From NCBI GenBank assembly GCA_002840055.1, contig PGZJ01000003.1:186001-250000 (forward strand): a stretch of 64,000 nucleotides of DNA, read 5' to 3'. The position numbers and the translations under genes were made by a program. Shown in pieces: positions 9,089 to 17,648 of this stretch. Source of the DNA: Gammaproteobacteria bacterium HGW-Gammaproteobacteria-11 (GTDB lineage: Bacteria; Pseudomonadota; Gammaproteobacteria; Pseudomonadales; Pseudomonadaceae). Numbering within the stretch: the first letter of the stretch is position 1; each line of letters starts with the position of its first letter. The notes below the pieces were generated by a model. That model had not been told where the DNA came from, did no database searches, and saw only the letters and a program-made list of their open reading frames with translations.

Positions 9089-9550
9089 ATGCCACTTGGC
9101 ATCGCCCTGTTTGTTTTCTGGCTGGTCATGCTGCTGCGCTTTCCGCGGGTCATGTTGCCCTTTAGCGGCATCCTTCTGGCACTGATACTGTTGCTGGCAG
9201 CAGCGGTTGGCTTGCAGCAATGGTTCAATAGCCGCCTGGTCGACCAACTGGAATTCAGCGTCCTGTACCAACCCGAGCAATGCCCCTTTGGCAAACCGCT
9301 TCAGATCAGCATTGCCAATCGTACTGAACGCACTGCCAGGACCGTCAGTTGGCAGCTGCTGGCCAACCAGCCAGGCCAGAGCGCCAACCTGCTGGACGTC
9401 AGTGTCCGTAGCGATGAGTATCAGACTGACCGGACAATCCAGGCCGGCGAAAGCTGGCAGGGCTGTTTTGCCGTACCGTCCCTGCGGCGCGGCTATCGCG
9501 CCGCGGAGCTGCGCTTCAGTGCCGACAGGATTCAGGCTGAATTCCAATAA
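9089..9550 (+). CDS. Small membrane-anchored protein of unknown function
   Basis: The start is placed at the ATG 9089, preceded by GGAG at 6 bp, rather than an upstream TTG. The 153-residue product has two adjacent hydrophobic segments (about residues 4-18 and 23-43, the second rich in Leu and Ala), then a soluble beta-rich domain. It resembles short conserved Pseudomonas membrane proteins sometimes labelled as multidrug-transporter-like, a label I would not rely on. It lies 41 bp downstream of the TatD gene and 30 bp before an SDR gene, suggesting one transcript. Confidence 0.65.
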   Translation: MPLGIALFVFWLVMLLRFPRVMLPFSGILLALILLLAAAVGLQQWFNSRLVDQLEFSVLYQPEQCPFGKPLQISIANRTERTARTVSWQLLANQPGQSANLLDVSVRSDEYQTDRTIQAGESWQGCFAVPSLRRGYRAAELRFSADRIQAEFQ

Positions 9551-9580
9551 GAACCCACCACTTTGCATAAGGCCGACACC

Positions 9581-10405
9581 ATGACCTCACCTGTTGCTTT
9601 GATCACCGGCTGCTCCAGCGGCATTGGCCAGGCGCTTGCCAACCGCTGTCTCGACGAGGGCTATCAGGTCTGGGCCACCGCGCGCAACCCGGACAGCCTG
9701 GCGGCGCTGGTTGCCCGCGGAGCGGTCGCGGTGACCCTGGATGTCAACGATGCCCAGCAGGTTGCAGCCTGCGCAGAGCGCCTGCAAAGCGAAGCCGGTC
9801 GCCTTGACCTGCTGGTCAACAATGCCGGTTATGGCGCCATGGGGCCCGTGCTGGACGCGGATCGCGACACCCTGCTCAAGCAGTTCGACACCAATGTCTT
9901 TGCGCCCATCCAACTGGTTCGCGCCTGCGCCGATCTGCTGCGCGCCAGCAAGGGCCTGATCGTCAATATCGGCAGCGTTTCGGGTGTCACCACTACGCCT
10001 TTTTCAGGTGTCTACTGTGCCTCCAAGGCGGCCCTGCATGCCCTGTCAGAAGCCCTGCGGATGGAATTGACGCCCTTTGAGATTGGTGTCCTGACCGTGC
10101 AGCCCGGTGCCATTGCTTCGGACTTTGGCAACAACGCCAGCGCCGCCATCACCCTGGCCGAGGCATCCTGGTTCAAGCCCTGGGAAAAGGCCGTACAGGC
10201 CCGAGCCAAAGCCTCGCAAAAAGCCAGCTCGACCTCGTCTGCGGATTTCGCCGAGGAACTGATGGGCTATATCAAGAATCCGCTGCGCCCGGAAACCGCA
10301 CTGATTGGTACCAGCGCCCGCAGCATGGTGCGCATGAAGCGCTGGTTGCCAACCTCCATTCTCGAGGCACAACTGCGCAAACGCTTTGGTCTGGACAAGG
10401 ACTGA
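9581..10405 (+). CDS. Short-chain dehydrogenase/reductase
   Basis: The protein is a 274-residue classical SDR. The cofactor motif GCSSGIG sits at residues 9-15, NNAG at about 85, a catalytic Ser in NIGSVSG and the YxxxK pair in YCASK near 150. An R in the loop after beta-2 (ARNPDS) would favour NADP(H). The substrate cannot be inferred. The ATG at 9581 is chosen because AAGG stands 8 bp before it. The C-terminal tail (basic, RKRFGLDKD) is family-typical. It converges with the amino acid dehydrogenase at 10419. Confidence 0.85.
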   Translation: MTSPVALITGCSSGIGQALANRCLDEGYQVWATARNPDSLAALVARGAVAVTLDVNDAQQVAACAERLQSEAGRLDLLVNNAGYGAMGPVLDADRDTLLKQFDTNVFAPIQLVRACADLLRASKGLIVNIGSVSGVTTTPFSGVYCASKAALHALSEALRMELTPFEIGVLTVQPGAIASDFGNNASAAITLAEASWFKPWEKAVQARAKASQKASSTSSADFAEELMGYIKNPLRPETALIGTSARSMVRMKRWLPTSILEAQLRKRFGLDKD

Positions 10406-10418
10406 AACGGACCAGCGA

Positions 10419-11444
10419 TCAGCCGTCGGGGTAAAGAATAGCCTCGGCGCGCCGGTCCGCCACCTCGGCTGGCGAGCGGCCCTCGGCCAGGCTCTGGGCA
10501 AACAGCTGATCCAGCTGCGAGCCGATCTGCCGAACCCGCGCGGCAATGGTACCCGGGCTGTCGCCCCTGTGGGTCAAGGCCACATGCAGCAGGCCACCGG
10601 CGTTGATCACGTAATCGGGGCTGTAGAGAATGCCGCGACTATCGAGCAAATCAGCTGACTCGGCATCCGCCAACTGATTGTTGGCGGCACCGGCGATGGC
10701 GGCACAACGCAGTTGATTGATGCTGCCCATATTCAGAATGCCGCCAAGTCCGCAGGGCACAAATATATCGCAGGGCGATTCATACACGGCATCAGCAGCC
10801 ACCGGACTGACCCCCAGCTCATCAATCGCCAGGCGTACCTTGCCGGCATCCAGATCGGTAACCTGAAGCTCCGCGCCCTCGGTAACCAGCAACTGGGCCA
10901 GGGCATAGCCAACATTACCCAAGCCCTGCAGCACGATACGCACGCCATTCAGGTCATCGCCGCCGAGCCTGGCCCGGGCAGCCGCCTTGATGCCCGCCAG
11001 CACCCCGAGTGCCGTGTGCGGTGACGGATCGCCCGCCTGTGTGGTACTGGTCACATGCCCGGTCTGCTGGGCGATGCAGTCCATGTCCTCATTTCCTGTG
11101 CCGCTGTCCATGGCGGTAATGTAGCTACCACGCAGGGATTCGATGCAGCGGCCAAAAGCTTCGAACAGGGCCGCCCGGTCTGGTACATGGGCGGGACGGA
11201 TAATCACCGCCTTGCCGCCGCCATGTTCAAGCCCGGCCAGCGCTGCCTTGTAACTCATGCCACGGGCCAGACGCAGAGCATCATTGAAGGCCTCCTGCTG
11301 GCTGGCATAGGGCATGTAACGACAGCCTCCCAGGGCGGGGCCGAGCCGACTGCTGTGGATCGCAATGATCGCCTCCAGACCGCTGACCCTGTCGGTGAAC
11401 AGATGGACAGACTCGGTCCTGTCGCTACGCATTTCTGCAAACAT
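10419..11444 (-). CDS. Glu/Leu/Phe/Val-type amino acid dehydrogenase (leucine dehydrogenase-like)
   Basis: The product would deaminate a branched-chain or aromatic amino acid to its 2-oxoacid with NAD+. The conserved block GPALGGCRYM is followed by GMSYKAALAGLEHGGGKAVI, which holds the substrate-binding and catalytic lysines, and by a Rossmann motif (VLQGLGNVGYALA). Length (341 residues from the ATG at 11444) fits leucine/phenylalanine dehydrogenases of about 340-360. A GTG at 11453 is possible but overlaps the likely ribosome site GGGGTG. An inverted repeat GAAGACT/AGTCTTC at 11471-11494 lies just upstream. There is no bkd operon nearby. Confidence 0.85.
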   Translation of the reverse strand: MFAEMRSDRTESVHLFTDRVSGLEAIIAIHSSRLGPALGGCRYMPYASQQEAFNDALRLARGMSYKAALAGLEHGGGKAVIIRPAHVPDRAALFEAFGRCIESLRGSYITAMDSGTGNEDMDCIAQQTGHVTSTTQAGDPSPHTALGVLAGIKAAARARLGGDDLNGVRIVLQGLGNVGYALAQLLVTEGAELQVTDLDAGKVRLAIDELGVSPVAADAVYESPCDIFVPCGLGGILNMGSINQLRCAAIAGAANNQLADAESADLLDSRGILYSPDYVINAGGLLHVALTHRGDSPGTIAARVRQIGSQLDQLFAQSLAEGRSPAEVADRRAEAILYPDG

Positions 11445-11533
11445 GCTGATCACCCCACTGGAGAACCGCTGAAGACTATCGGAACACAGTCTTCACCCTA
11501 GTTGCTTAAGGGCAAAAACCCAAACTTTGACCA

Positions 11534-12088
11534 TCAACGTCTGACCGGGCGCTTCTGCAACTTGCGCTGCAAGGTCCTGCGGTGCATGCCCAGCGCCCGC
11601 GCTGTGGCAGAAATATTCCCCTCATGCTCGGCCAGAATGCGCTGAATATGTTCCCACTGCAAACGGTCAACCGACATCGGATGCTCGGGCACCAGGGTTT
11701 CGGGATCGGCCTGATCGGACAGCAACGCCGTCAACACATCATCGGCATCCGCCGGTTTGCACAGGTAGTTGCAGGCACCGCGCTTGATGGCTTCGACCGC
11801 GGTGGTGATACTCGAGTAACCGGTAAGAATAACCACCCGCAGCTCCGGATACAGCTCCAGCAAGCGCGGCAACAGCACCAGGCCGGAGTCACCCTCCATC
11901 TTCAGGTCCAACACTGCGTAGTCGGGCTGCTCCTCACGGGCCAGTTGCATGGCCTCCTCGGCATCACCTGCGGTATTTACCCGTAAGCCTCGACGTGACA
12001 GCGCCCGGGCCATGACCCGGGTAAAGGTCGGATCATCGTCCACCAGCAGCAGCAAAGGCTGCTCCTCCAACTCGCTTGACTCATTCAT
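11534..12088 (-). CDS. roxR: Redox response regulator RoxR (PrrA/RegA/ActR family)
   Basis: This 184-residue response regulator has a receiver domain (acidic LVDDDPTF, phospho-Asp in VLDLKMEGDSG, Thr in ILTGYSS, Lys in CKPADADD) and, after a short linker, a Fis-type helix-turn-helix (ISATARALGMHRRTLQRKLQ). That short receiver-plus-Fis layout is the RegA/PrrA/RoxR form. It controls respiratory and carbon genes in response to redox state. Its start overlaps the roxS stop by 8 bp (ATGAATGA), with AGGAG upstream, so the two are translationally coupled. Confidence 0.92.
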   Translation of the reverse strand: MNESSELEEQPLLLLVDDDPTFTRVMARALSRRGLRVNTAGDAEEAMQLAREEQPDYAVLDLKMEGDSGLVLLPRLLELYPELRVVILTGYSSITTAVEAIKRGACNYLCKPADADDVLTALLSDQADPETLVPEHPMSVDRLQWEHIQRILAEHEGNISATARALGMHRRTLQRKLQKRPVRR

Positions 12089-13355
12089 CTGCTTTCTCCT
12101 GGGTAATGGGCAGGATCACTTCACTCAGCGTACCCCCGCCCTCCTGATTGTATAGGCGCACACTACCGCCGGTGCGCTCAACGGCGGCCTGACTGAGAAA
12201 CAGCCCCAGGCCAAAACCCTTCTTGCCCTTGGTGGTTACAAAGGCGGTGCCCAGTTGTTCGGCCACATGCAGCGGCACGCCGGGGCCGTAGTCGCGTATT
12301 TTCAGGATCAGACGCCGACTATCCCAGCTGAGACTGATCTCGATCCCCTCCAGACAGGCATCAGCGGCGTTGTTCAGCAGATTCAGTACTGCCTGCCCCA
12401 GTTCCGGACTGGACTGCAGGCAGGGCACCGGGCCCGAGGGCAGCGGCATCCACTGCCAGGAGGCTTCGGGCCGCATCAGTTGCCAGCGGGTCAGCAGCCC
12501 CTTCAGCCAGACATCGGCCACTTCGGGTCGGCTGGGCTGCAGACGGCTTTGCTCGGCGCTGCGAACCATGTGCTGCAGGCTGTCCTTGCACAGCTTGACC
12601 TGCTCCTGCAACAGGGCCAGATCCTCCTGCAACTGCGGATCAGGGTAGTCGCTGCGCAAGTCCTTGAGCAGTACACTCATGGTCGAGAGTGGCGTAGACA
12701 GCTCATGCGCGGCGCCGGCAGCCACACTGGCGATACCCAATAGCTGGGTGTCACGCATGCTTTGTTCGCGTCGCTCTGCCAGGCGCTCGGCATGCTGGCG
12801 CAGCGCAGCCGCCATGCGTACCACGAACAGACTGATCAAGCCGGCACTCATGGCCAGGTTGAGCCACATGCCGATAGTATGCAGATTGATCGAACCGCGA
12901 CTGACCGGCAGGACAAAGGCGTTCAGCGGCTCGTACCAAAGCAGCAGCACGCTGTAGGCTGCCACCGCAAAGCCACCGAGCACAGCAGTGTAAAACCACG
13001 GCAGGGTCGCCGCCGCTATGGTCAGTGGCACCAGATAATAGGACACGAAAGGGTTGGTCGGACCGCCCGAGTAGTACAGCAGGATGCTGTGAATCAGCAT
13101 GTCGAAACATAGCTGCAAGCCATATTCGAAATCGGTCACTGGCCAGCGCCGTGACAGGCGTAGCAGCGTCACTATGCTAGCCAGCGCAGATAGGCCCAGG
13201 GTCAGCAGAAGGGGTGCCCAGGGCAAGGGGAACCAGCCGCTGACATAGGCGCCCATGACCGACAGGCTTTGCGCCAGCAAGACCAGCAAGCGAATCAGAA
13301 TCAACCGCCAGAGGTTCTGCCGGGTAGGCGACAGGGCAAGGGTCTTGGGGCTCAT
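12081..13355 (-). CDS. roxS: Redox sensor histidine kinase RoxS (PrrB/RegB family)
   Basis: This membrane kinase has about six hydrophobic segments in the first half, including the quinone-sensing box GGPTNPFVS. It then has the H-box GAAHELSTPLSTM with the phosphorylated His, and the N, G1 and G2 boxes of the ATPase domain. The Cys of EQVKLCKDSLQHM aligns with the redox-active cysteine described in RegB, and both redox elements are intact. The start is set at the ATG 13355 (424 residues); an ATG at 13433 is also open but has no ribosome site, and a -10-like TATACT on the minus strand lies between the two. Confidence 0.9.
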   Translation of the reverse strand: MSPKTLALSPTRQNLWRLILIRLLVLLAQSLSVMGAYVSGWFPLPWAPLLLTLGLSALASIVTLLRLSRRWPVTDFEYGLQLCFDMLIHSILLYYSGGPTNPFVSYYLVPLTIAAATLPWFYTAVLGGFAVAAYSVLLLWYEPLNAFVLPVSRGSINLHTIGMWLNLAMSAGLISLFVVRMAAALRQHAERLAERREQSMRDTQLLGIASVAAGAAHELSTPLSTMSVLLKDLRSDYPDPQLQEDLALLQEQVKLCKDSLQHMVRSAEQSRLQPSRPEVADVWLKGLLTRWQLMRPEASWQWMPLPSGPVPCLQSSPELGQAVLNLLNNAADACLEGIEISLSWDSRRLILKIRDYGPGVPLHVAEQLGTAFVTTKGKKGFGLGLFLSQAAVERTGGSVRLYNQEGGGTLSEVILPITQEKADE

Positions 13356-13531
13356 GAGAAACCGATTCGACACAGATTGGCGCTCCAGTATAGGCTCGGT
13401 ATTGAACAACACAGCTGTGTCACAGCGTCGCATAATTGCGTGCGCCGGACCATCCGCGCGATGTATCAGGATGCTCGGGAATTATTTGCCTTGCGCCACT
13501 GTCAAAGCCGCATCCCTACAGGAGTTCTACT

Positions 13532-14236
13532 ATGCGCCCATCACTGTTATCCGCCCTGCTGACCGGCAGTCTACTGCTTGGCAGCATTGGCAGCCTGTAC
13601 GCTGCCGAACAAACCTACAACCAGGTCGCCCTGCGTGCCGAAGTGCAACGCGCTGTCAATCATGATCTACTGCGCGTGCGCCTGTATGCCGAGGATCAGG
13701 ATGATGATGCGGCAGAACTGGCCAACCGCATTACCACGCGGCTCAATGCGGCACTGGCAGTTGCCCGCGGCCACGAGGGCGTTCGCGTATCCAGCGGCAG
13801 CCGCAACAGTCATCCGGTCTATGACGACAAGGGCCAGAGCATTACCGCCTGGCGCGAACGCGGTGAAATCATCCTGGAAAGCAATGATTTTGCCACGCTC
13901 TCCAACCTGACCGGCGAACTGCTTGGCCAACTGAGCCTGAACGACATGCAGTTCAGCCTGTCAGCGGCCAGCCGCCGTACCACTGAGGATGAACTGATCC
14001 GAGAAGCCATCGAGGCCTTCAAGGCACGGGCCGATATTGCCAGCCAAAGCCTCGGTGGCAACGGTTACAAGATCGTCAGCCTGAACCTCAATAGCCAGTT
14101 CATGCCACCACCCATGCTACGCCAGCGCATGTCGACCATGTCGGCGGATATGGAAATGGCTACACCTTCAGTTGAAGGCGGCCAGGCCGATGTCAGCGTC
14201 AGCGCCGACGGCATCATCGAAGTATTGATGCCCTGA
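13532..14236 (+). CDS. Periplasmic SIMPL-domain (DUF541) protein
   Basis: The ATG at 13532 follows AGGAG by 7 bp and opens a signal peptide (MRPSLLSALLTG..., cleavage after YAAEQ around residue 26). The mature part fits the SIMPL/DUF541 fold: an N-terminal strand with YNQVALRAEVQRAV, a long duplicated alpha-beta body with RTTEDELIREAIEAFKARAD, and a C-terminal VSVSADGIIEVLMP. Length is 234 residues. Family function is unclear; some members form oligomeric periplasmic assemblies. It is divergent from roxS, so it might belong to that regulon, which is inference from position only. Confidence 0.75.
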   Translation: MRPSLLSALLTGSLLLGSIGSLYAAEQTYNQVALRAEVQRAVNHDLLRVRLYAEDQDDDAAELANRITTRLNAALAVARGHEGVRVSSGSRNSHPVYDDKGQSITAWRERGEIILESNDFATLSNLTGELLGQLSLNDMQFSLSAASRRTTEDELIREAIEAFKARADIASQSLGGNGYKIVSLNLNSQFMPPPMLRQRMSTMSADMEMATPSVEGGQADVSVSADGIIEVLMP

Positions 14237-14244
14237 CAGCCGGC

Positions 14245-14460
14245 TCAGGGCCGCATGAACGCGTAATCAGCATCCTCGTCGAGGTTTTCGGCGAGGAACT
14301 GCAGTTCGTGGGCAATATCCACCTGGGTACGCTCACGCCGATAAACGGCAATAATTTCGCTGATCATGGCACGTGCCAGAGCCTGGTCAGTGAAGCCCTC
14401 GGCCTCGGCGCGGGCGATATTTTCCTGCATCAAGGCTGCCGCCAATTTATATACAGACAT
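14245..14460 (-). CDS. Small conserved hypothetical protein (71 residues)
   Basis: The ATG at 14460 is preceded by GGGAG. The product starts MSVYKLAAALMQENIARAEA and is a mostly helical, acidic protein without cysteines, signal or membrane segment, ending in AENLDEDADYAFMRP. I recognise no named domain. It ends 8 bp from the stop of the SIMPL gene on the other strand and lies 63 bp downstream of the ECF-type membrane gene. Confidence 0.6.
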   Translation of the reverse strand: MSVYKLAAALMQENIARAEAEGFTDQALARAMISEIIAVYRRERTQVDIAHELQFLAENLDEDADYAFMRP

Positions 14461-14523
14461 CTTCCGTCTCCCATTCCAAAGCCCAATTGAAACATAACAA
14501 CCCGAACGCGACATTGATCTGGC

Positions 14524-15210
14524 TCAGGATCTGTCATCCGGACCAAAGGGCTCCTGCAAATAACGGTCGCTGTCAAAGGTATCGAGCCAATCCGGATAAA
14601 AAACCACCAGGCCGGTAATCACCGTACCGTTGATAAAGGCTTCGGGAAAAGCCACCAATAACAGGTAACCAAACACCTCCAGCAATGAGTCCGGCGCCGC
14701 CATCTGACCCGACCAGGCCAGCAAGCCCATCCCCGCCAGCACGGTGACCACCGCTGCCAAAGCTGCCGAGGCGAAGCCACTGACAAAGATGTAGGCAAAC
14801 AGGTTGCTGGGTCGCAGCCGCTCCAGCGCCTGACTGACCAGCAGTGTCACCATTACCGGTAGCAGCACGCGCAACAGGCCGTTGATACCAAAGGCCTCCG
14901 GCTCATCCAACCCCAATACCAGCAGAGCCAGCTGCGCCAGGGTGCCGGCGAGAATTGCCAGGTGCCAGTTAAGTAGCAGGGTCACCGCAGTCAGACCGAT
15001 AAAGTGAAAGGTCAGGCCGCTATCAAAGTCCCGACGCACCAGCCACAGGACAAAGAGTACAAAGACACTGCCATAAAACAGATGTTGACGCCGGCTGTCC
15101 GCCAGCAATTCGATCCAGGGCACACGCATGGCTGCCCAGAGCAACACCCCGGCGTATAGCAACAAGCCCAGCACCATCTGGGTCGTGGTCAGCAGGCTGA
15201 CAGCAAGCAT
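14524..15210 (-). CDS. CbiM/ECF-type membrane protein (energy-coupling factor permease-like)
   Basis: This 228-residue polytopic protein has six or so hydrophobic segments and the PEAFINGTVITGLVVFYP element typical of the CbiM-like (PF01891) family. In characterised ECF systems this subunit binds Ni or Co substrates, but the metal-binding N-terminal Met-His of true CbiM is absent here and no cbiO/cbiQ partner is nearby. Transport specificity therefore cannot be given. The ATG at 15210 is chosen for GGAG 7 bp upstream; an open upstream extension has no signal. Confidence 0.65.
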   Translation of the reverse strand: MLAVSLLTTTQMVLGLLLYAGVLLWAAMRVPWIELLADSRRQHLFYGSVFVLFVLWLVRRDFDSGLTFHFIGLTAVTLLLNWHLAILAGTLAQLALLVLGLDEPEAFGINGLLRVLLPVMVTLLVSQALERLRPSNLFAYIFVSGFASAALAAVVTVLAGMGLLAWSGQMAAPDSLLEVFGYLLLVAFPEAFINGTVITGLVVFYPDWLDTFDSDRYLQEPFGPDDRS

Positions 15211-15392
15211 GGAAGAACTCCGTTGGCTGAAGGCCTGATCATAACAATCCGTCAGCGCCTTCACACGGTGGGATGGCACAGTGTTACAGCCTGAATTGAT
15301 GCAATCCACGTCAGTCAGGTCTAGAATGCCTGAAAGTCAGCTCAAGTTGACGCAGCGTCGCCTTGCACCAGCTCAAAATAAAAGGTCAGCAC

Positions 15393-15569
15393 ATGCCTAG
15401 CCGCCTGTACCCTGAAGACCAGAAAAAGGTCGATGAGTATCTCAACCTGCCCGCCCAGAAAGTGGATCGCAAGCCTTTCAACATCTGGCTCCTGCTGGGC
15501 ATTATCTTCGGCGCCGTGGTCGGTATGGGCCTGCTTGCGCGCATGCTCGCGGGCCTGGTACTGGGATAA
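15393..15569 (+). CDS. Small membrane protein, DUF3094-like
   Basis: This 58-residue protein begins MPSRLYPEDQKKVDEYL and ends in one membrane helix (WLLLGIIFGAVVGMGLLARM). I recognise it as the short DUF3094 type found in Pseudomonas. The ATG at 15393, after AAAGG, is preferred to an in-frame ATG 30 bp upstream. It lies 57 bp before ndh on the same strand and may be co-expressed. Function is unknown. Confidence 0.6.
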   Translation: MPSRLYPEDQKKVDEYLNLPAQKVDRKPFNIWLLLGIIFGAVVGMGLLARMLAGLVLG

Positions 15570-15626
15570 CGCCGCAAGGACTGCGTCAGCGCTGATCACC
15601 GCTTCATTTATCAGTGAGTTTCAGCC

Positions 15627-16949
15627 ATGACGCAAAACACAAGCGATACTGCCCTGCCCCGTATCCTGATCGTCGGTGGAGGTGCCGGCGGTCTGGAATT
15701 GGCCACCCGCCTGGGCCGCCGCCTGGGCAAGCGCAAGCGCGCACGCATCACCCTGGTCGATGCCAACATGACCCATATCTGGAAGCCGCTGCTGCATGAA
15801 GTGGCCGCCGGCTCCCTGAACTCCACCGAAGACGAACTGAACTACGTTGCCCAGGCCAAATGGAACCACTTCCACTTTCAGCTTGGCGCCATGCGGGGTC
15901 TGGACCGTGAGCGCCGACTGATCAAGCTGGGCGCCATACTCGATGATCTGGGCCAGGAGTTGATACCCGAGCGCGAGCTTGGTTATGACTATCTGGTGCT
16001 GGCAGTAGGCAGCACCACCAACGATTTCAATACGCCCGGTGCGGCTGAGCACTGTCTGTTTCTGGATACCCGCGCCCAGGCCGAGCGTTTTCACCGCCTG
16101 CTGCTGAATCAGTATATGAAAGCCCAGGCCCGTGGCGAACAGAGCGTCAGTGAGCGCATCAATGTCGCCATCATCGGTGCCGGCGCAACCGGTGTTGAGC
16201 TGGCAGCCGAACTGCACCATGCCGCACGCCTGCTGCAAGCCTATGGACTGGATCGCATCAGACCTGAAGACCTGCATATCAATCTGATTGAAGCCAGTCC
16301 AAGGGTGCTGCCCGCCCTGCCTGAGCGCATCAGTACACCGGTTACCGAGACCCTGAAAAGCCTGGGCGTGTATCTTCATACCGGCGCGGCAGTCAAGGAA
16401 GTGACCGCTGAGCATCTGCTGTTGGCCAATGGCGAGTGCATCCCCGCCTCGCTCAAGGTCTGGGCCGCGGGTATAAGGGCACCAGCCTTTCTGACCGAGC
16501 TGGGCCTGGAAACCAACCGCATCAATCAATTGGCGGTCTACAGCACCCTGCAAAGCACGCTGGACAAACGCATCTTCGCCTTTGGTGACTGTGCCGCCTG
16601 CCCGGCCGGCGAAGCCGGCACCTTTGTGCCGCCGCGCGCACAAGCGGCCCACCAGCAAGCCAGCCTGCTGGCCAAAAATCTCGGTCGGGTGCTTGAGGGC
16701 AAGGACTTGCTGACGTATCAGTACAGGGATTACGGCTCACTGATTTCCCTCGCCAGCTTTAGCGCCGTAGGGAATCTGATGGGCAACCTGACCGGCAGCG
16801 TGATGCTCGAAGGCAAGCTGGCCAGACTCTTCTATATCTCGCTGTATCGCATGCACCAGATGGCCTTGTACGGCGTTCCACGCACCCTGCTGTTGATGCT
16901 CAGCGACCGTATCGGCCGCAGCACAGAACCGCGTCTGAAGCTGCACTAA
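15627..16949 (+). CDS. ndh: Type II NADH dehydrogenase
   Basis: This non-proton-pumping NADH:quinone oxidoreductase sits peripherally on the inner membrane. The 440-residue flavoprotein has the FAD motif RILIVGGGAGGLELA at about residue 12, the NADH motif VAIIGAGATGVELAAEL near residue 181 and the FAD-ribose motif IFAFGDCAACP near residue 314. A C-terminal hydrophobic/amphipathic region (YRMHQMALYGVPRTLLLML) suits membrane attachment. Length and motif order are those of NDH-2. A strong hairpin follows at 16965-17007. Confidence 0.92.
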   Translation: MTQNTSDTALPRILIVGGGAGGLELATRLGRRLGKRKRARITLVDANMTHIWKPLLHEVAAGSLNSTEDELNYVAQAKWNHFHFQLGAMRGLDRERRLIKLGAILDDLGQELIPERELGYDYLVLAVGSTTNDFNTPGAAEHCLFLDTRAQAERFHRLLLNQYMKAQARGEQSVSERINVAIIGAGATGVELAAELHHAARLLQAYGLDRIRPEDLHINLIEASPRVLPALPERISTPVTETLKSLGVYLHTGAAVKEVTAEHLLLANGECIPASLKVWAAGIRAPAFLTELGLETNRINQLAVYSTLQSTLDKRIFAFGDCAACPAGEAGTFVPPRAQAAHQQASLLAKNLGRVLEGKDLLTYQYRDYGSLISLASFSAVGNLMGNLTGSVMLEGKLARLFYISLYRMHQMALYGVPRTLLLMLSDRIGRSTEPRLKLH

Positions 16950-16964
16950 GGGGGCATTACAAAT

Positions 16965-17007
16965 GCCTCGCCGGATCAGCACAAAGCAGTGCCTGACCCG
17001 GCGAGGC
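16965..17007 (+). terminator. Long hairpin after ndh
   Basis: GCCTCGCCGG pairs with CCGGCGAGGC, extended by TCAG/CTGA after a one-base mismatch, around a loop of about 14. There is no T-run, so termination strength is uncertain. Between it and the tRNA at 17140 I see no further feature. Confidence 0.5.
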
Positions 17008-17139
17008 TGAGCGTTCGGGTAAGCGTCAGAAATGCATACGGACAAGCAGAAATACTTCTCGGAAGAAGCTGGATGAATCCGGGTTTGGGCTTGGGTCTTG
17101 CGAGGGCATCAACCGAACGGTTTGACGCTGATAGATGAG

Positions 17140-17215
17140 TGGTGGGTCGTGTAGGATTCGAACCTACGACCAATTGGTTAAAAGCCAACTGCTCTACCAA
17201 CTGAGCTAACGACCC
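17140..17215 (-). tRNA. tRNA-Lys (anticodon TTT)
   Basis: A 76-nt cloverleaf with GGGTCGT/ACGACCC acceptor stem, TTAGCTCAGTTGGTAGAGCA D-arm, anticodon loop CTTTTAA, T-arm GGTTCGAATCC and encoded CCA. It is last of three tRNAs on one minus-strand transcript. Confidence 0.96.
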
Positions 17216-17235
17216 GGTGCTCAACGTACAGAAAA

Positions 17236-17312
17236 TGGTCGGGGTAGAGGGATTCGAACTCTCGACATCCTGCTCCCAAAGCAGGCGCGCTACCAGGCTG
17301 CGCTATACCCCG
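17236..17312 (-). tRNA. tRNA-Pro (anticodon TGG)
   Basis: A 77-nt cloverleaf with CGGGGTA acceptor strand, anticodon stem CCTGC/GCAGG around loop TTTGGGA, T-loop TTCGAAT and encoded CCA. It is the middle gene of the tRNA operon. Confidence 0.96.
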
Positions 17313-17324
17313 ATTTTCTTGAAT

Positions 17325-17400
17325 TGGCTCCGCGACCAGGACTCGAACCTGGGACCCAATGATTAACAGTCATTTGCTCTACCAACTGAGCTATCGCGGA
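17325..17400 (-). tRNA. tRNA-Asn (anticodon GTT)
   Basis: A 76-nt cloverleaf with TCCGCGA acceptor strand, anticodon stem AATGA/TCATT around loop CTGTTAA, T-arm GGTTCGAGTCC and encoded CCA. It is the first gene of the tRNA operon. Confidence 0.96.
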
Positions 17401-17460
17401 ATTACTTCAACACTTGAAGAGGCGGTAACAGCTGTTACATAACCCCTGCCAAGGCGCGCC

Positions 17461-17488
17461 ATTTTACCGGCCAGCGCCAGCCTGTCAA
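17461..17488 (-). promoter_or_regulatory. Sigma-70 promoter of the tRNA operon
   Basis: The minus strand reads TTGACA, 16 bp, TAAAAT, about 60 bp ahead of tRNA-Asn. The bases after the -10 are GGCGCGCC, a GC-rich discriminator of the kind that makes stable-RNA promoters sensitive to ppGpp. Confidence 0.75.
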
Positions 17489-17599
17489 CCCCAAAATGCA
17501 CAGTCAATCGTGGCATTCTCGTAACCGACCGCGAAATAACCTCAGACGACTGTGCAGCACGGCTTTTTGGGGCAAAAAACAAGACGGCATCAGGCCATA

Positions 17600-17625
17600 A
17601 AAACAAAACCCGCCATCAGGCGGGT
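17600..17625 (-). terminator. Rho-independent terminator of pckA
   Basis: On the minus strand ACCCGCC-TGAT-GGCGGGT is followed by TTTGTTTTT, starting 24 bp after the pckA stop codon. Confidence 0.8.
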
Positions 17626-17648
17626 CCGTTTTCAGTGCCGGGATCAGC

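Noticed and set aside
17140-17400. tRNA cluster as integration site of a genomic island
   Set aside because: No integrase, no duplicated tRNA end and only conserved genes on both sides.
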